Origin: Codonopsis lanceolata
Lineage: Eukaryota; Streptophyta; Magnoliopsida; Asterales; Campanulaceae
DNA length: 64,000 nucleotides
Reading direction: 5' to 3'
Assembly (NCBI GenBank): GCA_013146195.2
Contig: CM028377.1
Location: 105,936,094-106,000,093 of the forward strand
Every line of letters begins with the position of its first letter. Position 1 is the first letter of the stretch. Below the pieces are notes generated by a model. That model had not been told where the DNA came from. It saw nothing but the letters and a program-made list of their open reading frames with translations, and did not search any database. A program made the translations under genes and the position numbers. Of this stretch, positions 56,786 through 64,000 are shown in pieces.

Positions 56786-59700
56786 TGTGGCACCCCGCTC
56801 CTTCGTTAGCTCGGTTTGCGTGCTATACTTGCACTTCTTCCTTTGTTGACTGTATGTTTGGTTTACGAGAGGGTCTAGATATGTATGAGAGACCACGTTA
56901 AGACCAAAACACTATTAAGAGATGTCATATAGTTGTTGACTTGCTAAAGTCACAAGTCGTGACTCGACGATAGTCGGAATGCGACGCGATTGGGAGTTTA
57001 CTTGCATTTTGTGATCGTGACCTCGGTTTGGTCTTAGACCTCTATAAGATGGCTTATTAACATGTTTATATGTATTAGACTTCAAGTTGGAGGTGTTCCT
57101 TAAGTCCATCGATGATTTGGAAGCTTTGGAGATAGTGCTCGTCTCTATCGCGTAGTTCGGGAATCGAGTCGCGTAATCGTCTCTCCTTTGGGACTCTTAT
57201 TTCCCTAGTTGATGTTCAACTTCCTAGAAGTATTTAAGCTTCTTCATTAGCCCTTATACTTTCCTTAAAAGTCTCCTTTCATTGCTCGTTCAATTGCTAG
57301 TTCATTCGTCGTTCCGGTTGCACGTTGTTGCACCTCTTCCCGGTTTCGCTCCGAGTTGTTTCGGGAATTGTTCGGGTGTGTTTCTGACTTGTTTTGAGTT
57401 GGGTTAGACCTTAGAATGGTTGCCCATGAGTTTGGGACCATTTAGGACATGTTTAGACCAAGTTCAAGGGCTGGACCATGCGCTCGCATTGAATTCTGAT
57501 CACCAGCTCGCGGGACAATGCTGAGAGCATTGCAAAATGAGCATAAGCTACAGAAGTCCAGGTGCCCGCCTGGCCATGTGTGAGGTGCCCGCCTCAACAT
57601 CTGGTTGTACCTACGGAATTTTTCCCCTATTTTGCTGTTTTACGACTTTTACACCTAAACCCCTATTCAAAACCTTTTCTAAACCCCACCTAAACCTCCC
57701 TAACCCTCCTTACTTATACCTTAACATTATTAACATGTTTTAAGGGTGGATTAGTGAGTGATTGAGTGGATTAAACAAGCCCAAATCAGATTTTTATCAA
57801 CCACAATGTGGTGACACTTGTCCCACTCAGTTTTTAACCCTTTTTAAGCCACAATCTGAGAGTTTGACTCTCATTTCTCACCCCTCCTCTCCAAAAACGG
57901 GAATGGCTTCTCTCCTAGTTCCTCCATGAGTTCTTGAAGGTCCTTCTTGACCTTCCATGGTTCCTCTTCTTCATTGCTCAAGCCCTAGCCATAGAATCGA
58001 AGAGCTCGACGAATGGATTACTTCCAACCGATTACTTTCTCGCTTTTCTTTCTTGATTGGGGTTTTAAGGTAAGTTACTTCCTTTTGATTTTGGTTCATT
58101 GGCCCTAAGGAAAACAACCTATATGCTATTTGTGGGCAATGAACACTTGATATGCTTTGTATGCCCAATTTGGGGATTTTTGGAAGTATAAACTTTTAGG
58201 AGCATTTGTAGAATGACTTCTATGATTGTTGAAGTATATGATTATTCTTCATCTTGTGTTTCTAGGATTATGAGTATGCTAGAAATCATGTCCACATGTT
58301 ATTTGGGTTTATTGTGGAAATATGCCTATGATTGGGGCTTTGGATGTGTGAATTCAATATATATCATGAGTAGGATCATTTAATGGAAATTATGTGATTT
58401 ATGGAATGGGTTATGATTTATGTTGGGTTTTGTTATGAATTTTAGGGCTTGAGAATCAAGCCCGAATTATTGGGGAAATTGTTGTTAAATAAAGTGGGTA
58501 TTAATGTTGAAATTGATGAAGTGCGTAAATAATGAAACTTAGTATTTAGACTCAACGGAGTCGTAATAAGTCCAATAATGTGTTAATAAACTCGAGTGAA
58601 AGTCCTACGACATTTGGGATTCGTTTGATTATTATTATGACGAGTTCTTGGATTTTTTAGGCTTGGGAAATAAGCCCGGATTATTTTTGGGAGAATTGTT
58701 ATAAATTTGAATGATGTGTTAATTTTGGGATTTATGAGAAATGTATTTAAGGAAATGTGATAATAAGACTCAATGGAGTCATTTTAGCTTCAATAAGATG
58801 TTAGTGAGCCTTAGGTTGAAATCCTACGATGTTCGGGTTGGGTTGGTTTTGATTGTGAGTACCCGAGCATCTTGAATTGTGTACCATTTGTGACACCCAC
58901 GATATAAAGGCTTATTGGGGATTTATTTAGAGCGTGCTCGTTAGGGCACGGAGCATTAGAGACCAACTTATGATCTCGTATTACTTTAAGAAATGATTAT
59001 TTGAATGAGTTCTCTCTTAGGGAATTTGGTCGCGTGCACATCAAAGCACTTGCGAGGTTATGACTATGGGTTGGTTTTGGTACCCTTGAGATTGGTTTGG
59101 GAATGTCGAGTATATATGACAATTGGGACTATGGTTGAGTCCGGTGTACCTTTAAGCAAAGCTTAAATGCTAAGTCTTGATTTATGATTGTTCTTAGACT
59201 AAATGATAGTCTTGGTTTAATCTCGAGTAGAGGACTATAGTAGACCTCATATTGTGATTTCTTGAGCTTATATGCTACGTTTGATTGGGTTGTGACTTGA
59301 GGGTTATGAATACCTCAATATTTGGTTCTTGGACTAAACTGATAAGTTAGTTGGATTTGTTAAGTATGTGCAAATATGTGCATTGTTAAATTGGTGTGTA
59401 GAGCTTTATGACCTACTTGATTTGATAAGTCCGCTCTTGACGGTCTTGGTTCTTGTTTGAGCATGCGAGTAAATATCTACTTGTGCATTGCATGTAAGTC
59501 CAGCTGGCAATATTTGAATTGGTTTTATAAGTCAGGGTAGGACGACACATCGCCTATACGAATCGTAAGATTCATATTCGCTATGGATCGCCGTACCTGA
59601 GACCTCACACACCCTCCACTGTTGGCCCCAGTGGGGAAGTTAGCCCACCTCGTAACCAATAGAGCGAATGGATTATGCTAAGCTAGACTGAGAAAGGGCT

Positions 59701-60802
59701 GCCTTTTGAGGCGTAGCCACTCAGTGCGTCGATGTATCAATCACGTGCATCGTGTCACAAACCAGTATAACATTGTGTATTGCAGGAGCAACACAACGAC
59801 ACTATTTGGGTAACTTCTCTATCCCTTATGTGGCTTACTATGAGCACTTATATGAAAAATATTGTGCTAAGTGGTTTATGAAGTTTATGTTACTTGGTGA
59901 CTTAATACATGTTTATTATTGGTATGCTATTAAGATGCCATGATTTTATACATGCTTGTGCATTATACCATGCCACGCCATGCTATGCCATACATTTGCA
60001 TTTAGTAACTTACTGGGTCATTATGATTCATTCGGTGTGTTTGTTTTCCTTAGTTTTTGCAGTAAGCTCGTTAGTGCGCTTGCTTGGTGCTTGTTGGTAG
60101 CGAGGTGGTCTTCAGCAATAGCTTGGAGTTATTATTATTATTATTATTGTATTTATTATCTTGTGAGATACGGATGTGAAGTTATGTAAACTTTACTTGG
60201 GTAGTTATGTTAGTATTTTATTGTCGTTTATTTTGGGAGCCGACTTGTTTAGTCGAGCTGTTGTACTTATTAGAAGTTTATGCTGTTATCTTTCCGAGCA
60301 AGGTTTTAGCTCGCATGTTCTAGTATTGTGTTATTGTTATTTCTATCTCCGACAACTTTAGTCGAGAGACATTGGTTTAGATGTTAGTGTTAAATCTCTT
60401 ATTCTTTTAGTTGATTTGTCCCTCCGGCATGTTATAGCCGTTGAGTGGTTGTTTATCAGGTTTGTATTTTGTTGCTTAGCCGGCCTTAGGTTTGCCGATG
60501 GTTTGTTGCCCGTGCGCAATGTTGCGTCACGCGAGTCGTAGATTTGTCGAGAGATAGTCGTCTCTCAGCCTTGTATTCTTTAGTTTATAATTATAGGCTT
60601 TGGTCCCACTTATGATTCGCTTCCGCAGGTGTTGGTTTTTATTTATCCGTATCGCCGTTATGGCTTTACTTTCCTGTTTTGAGCATGACGGCTCAACTCT
60701 TGACTCGCACCATTATGCTTAGCAGGTGCTTGTCCGTCTTTTAGCTTGTCTTGGTGGCACGACCTTGGGATTCCGCATTGGAGTTCGGGTCGGGCTGCCA
60801 CA
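56786..60802 (+). mobile_element. 4.0-kb 5' LTR of a gypsy element
   Basis: It starts TGTGGCACCCCGCTCC and ends CTGCCACA before the primer site. The same start recurs at 63626 after a purine tract, which proves the LTR boundary. A 4017-bp LTR is very long. It has no ORF of note, but holds an internal tandem duplication at 58446-58860 and a stretch of CTCCCTAA-rich sequence typical of this family. Confidence 0.88.
58446..58860 (+). repeat. Two-unit repeat inside the LTR, about 215 bp period
   Basis: GGCTTGAGAATCAAGCCCG at about 58446 and GGCTTGGGAAATAAGCCCGG at about 58661 start two diverged units that also share GACTCAA(C/T)GGAGTC and TCCTACGA(C/T)(A/G)TT. Confidence 0.6.
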
Positions 60803-60804
60803 GT

Positions 60805-60816
60805 TGGTATCAGAGC
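60805..60816 (+). other. Gypsy primer binding site
   Basis: TGGTATCAGAGC, perfect match to the initiator tRNA-Met primer site used by many plant gypsy and copia elements, two bases after the LTR. Confidence 0.9.
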
Positions 60817-60913
60817 TATAGGTTAGCTGTTTCGCCAGGATAGGTTCCTTGGCCTTGTTTGGGTTGGGTTTATTGTTGAGTTATTAACGCTGAGTGTTCT
60901 TTGTAGGCGTATT

Positions 60914-61870
60914 ATGTCGGGAACTTGGCGTGGAGCTAGTTCTAGTATACCTTGTCCGAGTACAGCTTGTGGCAACGAGAGCGGGGAGAATGTTAATGAT
61001 CCGCGTGTGACTCCACAACAGATGTTTGGATTGGAAGACGATTCTACTGTTCTTGCAAGGTTCTTGAAGTTGAAATCGGAAAGTTTTGATGGAAAGCCAG
61101 ATACTACTAAGGTGAAACATTGGCTAGAAAGCATGGAGAAGATCTTTGTAGTTTTGGGTTGTACATCAGAAGAGATGGTGACCTTAGCGGTGTTTAGATT
61201 GGATGGTGCGGCCGAGCATTGGTGGTTTGAATTACGAGATCATTGGAGACGACATGGAGTGCCTCGAGTGTGGGAGAACTTGTCAAGGAGTTTATGGTAC
61301 GGTTTAGTCCGGCAGTAATTCGAGAAAGAAGAGAGATGGAATTCCTAGTGTTAGAACAAGGAGATATGACCGTGGCTCAGTATTCAACAAAGTTTGCAGA
61401 GCTGGCTCGCTATTGTGGTTACTTGGTACCGGATGAGGCTAGGAAGACCGAGAGGTTTGTGAAAGGCCTGAGGACGAAATACCGTAGGCAGCTTATTCCA
61501 TTACAGCTTACGGATTACCAAGGGGCTGTGGATCGTGCACATGCTATGGAGTTGGACATCGAGGAGTATGCTCAAAAGAGAACACCGAAGACTAATAGGA
61601 GCAATGATAACAAGAGAGTACATCCGGCACCTCAGACAATTAGTCAAGGAAATGTGCGTTCGGGTGGCCGGAGTGGTGTTACTACTTCTACTCAGAGGCG
61701 GCGAAGTGATGAGTTGATATGCCATTATTGTATGAGGACGGGACATGCCGTGAATAAGTGCTGGGGTAAGTCAGGAAAATGATTTGCTTGTGGTGGCGAT
61801 CATGTTCGTAAAGATTGCCCAAGGATGAGAGTTAGTCAGTCTGGGGGTACTAGTCAACCATCTAGTGGCT
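60914..61870 (+). pseudogene. Gypsy gag, frameshifted and with a nonsense codon in the zinc knuckle
   Basis: An ATG at 60914 starts MSGTWRGASSS; the first frame carries the retrotransposon gag core (FLKLKSESFDG, WLESMEKIF, LDGAAEHWWFEL). At about 61270 the frame shifts and gag continues as ELVKEFMVRFSPAVIRE, ending in a complete CX2CX4HX4C knuckle (CHYCMRTGHAVNKC). TGA at 61780-61782 then replaces the first Cys of a second knuckle that is otherwise visible (FACGGDHVRKDCP, 61783-61821). Gag would package the RNA in virus-like particles. No protease or polymerase follows. A few bases of damage separate it from an intact gag. Confidence 0.85.
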
Positions 61871-63625
61871 CCAAGAGAGATAGTGACGGTCAGCCTAGAG
61901 TTTGAGGCAGTGCTCGCGTGGCGGTTGGCCATTGTGGAGTTTTGAGACCTATCCGAAATAGGAAGGTATATTCTTGTATATATATACGTAAATTATACCG
62001 TTGCTGCTATTACCGTTATTATGAGTATGCGTTTTAATCGGTAGCTCATGTGCATTCATACATACATTATATGGTGTATTGTGTAATATTGGTTAATTGC
62101 TCGATCGGGAATAATACCCCAATGTGAGATCGATATATAAAATGGTTTGTTTTGTGGATTACCGGTAGGTAATCGCACGTGGTGTATGGGTTCTTGTTTA
62201 GTCTATATATGTGTAAGACTATGCTATACATAGAGTTGTGGTTTTATGTGGTTATATACAAAGGCCATAATATGAATATATATGAAACCTGAATTGTATG
62301 TTGACACATATTGGTTTGGTATGATGTTTGTATATTCTATGAAGATATGTTTTATGTAATGAATGATATAATATTATTGTATTGTTAGTAGTTACTATGC
62401 GAGTAGGATATACACTCGACTTGTGAGAAGGTTGAAGGTTGCGATTTAGAAGATAATCACGGTTGCACGGGAGTGTATGACTCCTCGCCGCGAGTACTGA
62501 GACGTTAACGTTGTGTTAGGATGCTTAGAGTGCATTGATTGTAGACTTGGTCTAGAGCCTAAGAAAGGATAGTCTTGCGGAGTATAGACGTTACGAGTAT
62601 CGGTGAACTTGTCGATTCATTGTGATTACTAGGAAATTATCTTGGTTGAGTGTACTAGGTACACAAGTTTTGTGGTAGCTATGATTGTTGGTTGCCAAGG
62701 TAATAGACCTTGTTACTTGGTTTGATTTTATTCAGTTATGTGCATTAGTTGTAGAGAAGACCTATTTGATGCATTTACATTTTAAAATAATTCTCATTTC
62801 ATAATTACTATCTCTTGTTCATTCATTTCATTAGCATAGGAGATCCGTTAAGGATGCTTAAAACTTTTTATTCATGAACCTTCGCATCCTTACGACGGAA
62901 ACTTTTGAAGCTAATTAGGTAGGTACAAGAGGTACCTCGAATTGGTGAGCAAAAGGTATTCGTCGTTGGACTAGGATTGGTAAGAATTAAGTTAGAAATT
63001 GACTATACCCGTTACCAAATGGAATGGACAGAAATGGAATGAATTTTCAAAACATTTCATTAATGTGCTCTTATGTGTTATTACCCGCGATGGGGAAATC
63101 GCGAGCGTGATTTACATGGTTTAAAATGCCAATTTGATTATCTTTGATTTGTTTGCGAATTGCTCCATAGGCAATTATTATTTCTTTTAACTCATAACCT
63201 CTTGTGCTTGAATTTCGTGTTTAGCCCCGAAACAAATAGTTTCGGTAGTTGGATGTTGAAATATCCTTGAATGTGTTCTTCATGTTGAAATTTGGATTTT
63301 TGCCTACATGATTGGCGTAATGTGTTCGTGTGTGTATTTGCCACTCAAGTATGAGTCATGTTATTTTCAATCGTAAGTGTTGATGTTGTTGTGTCTATTG
63401 AGTTTGTGTACTTTTGAATTTGGATTATTATAGTTCGACCCACGTGTATATTGTGGTGGTAGACTCGGAGATTAGAGTCAAGGTTTGTAGTTTTGAACTC
63501 GAGTGTTCATCCGGGATTTAGAGACACCGTAATTGTTGTCTCGATGTTTTGTGGTTGAGTGTTAATCTAACATTGGTTCGTGTTATGATTTAGAATTCGG
63601 GACGAATTCCTTTTAAGGTGGAGAG
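61871..63625 (+). other. Non-coding interior of the gypsy element
   Basis: 1.75 kb with no pol domains and no ORF of note on either strand. It ends at the purine tract AAGGTGGAGAG, the likely polypurine tract. Confidence 0.6.
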
Positions 63626-64000
63626 TGTGGCACCCCGCTCCTTCGTTAGCTCGGGTTTGCGTGCTATACTTGCACTACTTCCTTTGTTGATCGTATGTTT
63701 GGCTCATGAGAGGGTCTAGATATGTATGAGAGACCACGTTAAGACCAAACACTATTAAGAGATGCCATATAGTTGTTGACTTGCTAAAGTCACAAGTCGT
63801 GACTTCGATCGATAGCCTCGAATGCGACGCGATTGGGAGTTTACTTGCATTTTGTGATCGTGACTCGGTTTGGTCTTAGACCTCTATAAGATGGCTTATT
63901 AACATGTTTAGATGTATTATACTTCAAGTTGGAGGTGTTCCTTAAGTCCATCGATGATTTGGAAGCTTTGGAGATAGTGCTCGCTCTATCGCGTAGTTCG
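63626..64000 (+). mobile_element. 3' LTR of the gypsy element, cut by the window end
   Basis: It repeats the first 375 bases of the LTR at 56786 with few differences (TGTGGCACCCCGCTCCTTCG start). Some mismatches are one-base insertions or deletions, so the copies have been diverging for some time. Confidence 0.9.

Larger units (their letters stand above)
56786..64000 (+). mobile_element. Gag-only large-LTR gypsy element (TR-GAG/LARD-like)
   Basis: LTR, primer site, gag, polypurine tract and second LTR are present, but the interior is only 2.82 kb and lacks pol. Elements with long LTRs and gag alone have been described in plants as TR-GAG, and those with no coding as LARDs. It depends on a related autonomous element. 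Family fragments at 23271-26243, 26244-26960, 28113-28690 and 52130-54190 show it is common in this genome. Confidence 0.8.

Noticed and set aside
1..64000. tRNA, rRNA, CRISPR or bacterial operon signals
   Set aside because: None was seen. The only tRNA-like matches are retrotransposon primer sites of about 12 bases.

Overview
This window is nuclear DNA from a flowering plant, most likely a eudicot; I cannot name the species. The evidence is an intron-rich diterpene synthase gene with plant splice sites, plant-specific mobile domain (PMD) and DUF7745-like proteins, Ty1/copia and Ty3/gypsy retrotransposons, and Stowaway, hAT, Harbinger and Mutator-type miniature elements. It contains one 100-base run of N (13607-13706). 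I saw no bacterial, organellar, tRNA, rRNA or CRISPR features.

The one gene that looks intact is a kaurene-synthase-like class I diterpene synthase on the + strand at 38958-44759. Fourteen exons with consistent phases join into an open frame of 803 codons. It has the N-terminal gamma-domain signature, a class II site that has lost DxDD, the class I DDFFD motif and an NSE/DTE-type second metal motif. The Pro-Ile pair that controls product outcome in kaurene synthases is Val-Val here, so a specialised product is plausible. Two broken relatives lie in the same window: first exons of a paralogue on the - strand near 18.6-19.2 kb, and a rearranged copy at 55.6-56.2 kb that joins the promoter directly to exon 9. 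The window is therefore a decaying diterpene synthase cluster embedded in transposons.

Layout. 1-10.2 kb: a tandem, LTR-sharing array of a large non-autonomous LTR element (Tat/Ogre-like by its primer site) whose body carries antisense PMD and DUF7745-like genes instead of gag-pol. 10.2-18.0 kb: the 5' half of one copia element and the 3' half of a different one, separated by the gap. 18.0-22.0 kb: synthase relic exons, a foldback, a Harbinger-like MITE, a hAT-like element and a Stowaway relic. 22.0-31.4 kb: copies of a dispersed repeat family, gypsy LTR fragments and a complete TRIM. 31.4-37.3 kb: a non-autonomous copia element (minus strand, perfect 5-bp target duplication) sitting in what looks like a plastid-targeted first exon, then a second TRIM. 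37.3-44.8 kb: the synthase gene with a MITE in its promoter. 44.9-51.7 kb: Helitron-like terminus, hAT MITE, Mutator-like element nested in the dispersed repeat family, and a TRIM LTR relic. 52.1-56.8 kb: gypsy LTR with a Stowaway MITE, two Helitron-like termini, another LTR, a 73-bp satellite, the rearranged synthase copy and a copia LTR. 56.8-64.0 kb: a gypsy element with about 4-kb LTRs that encodes only a damaged gag.

Functionally, the intact enzyme would take a copalyl-type diphosphate made elsewhere, since no class II synthase or P450 is visible here, and convert it to a diterpene in plastids. Everything else is selfish DNA or its debris. Several insertions give relative ages: the promoter MITE is absent from the rearranged synthase copy, so it inserted after the duplication.
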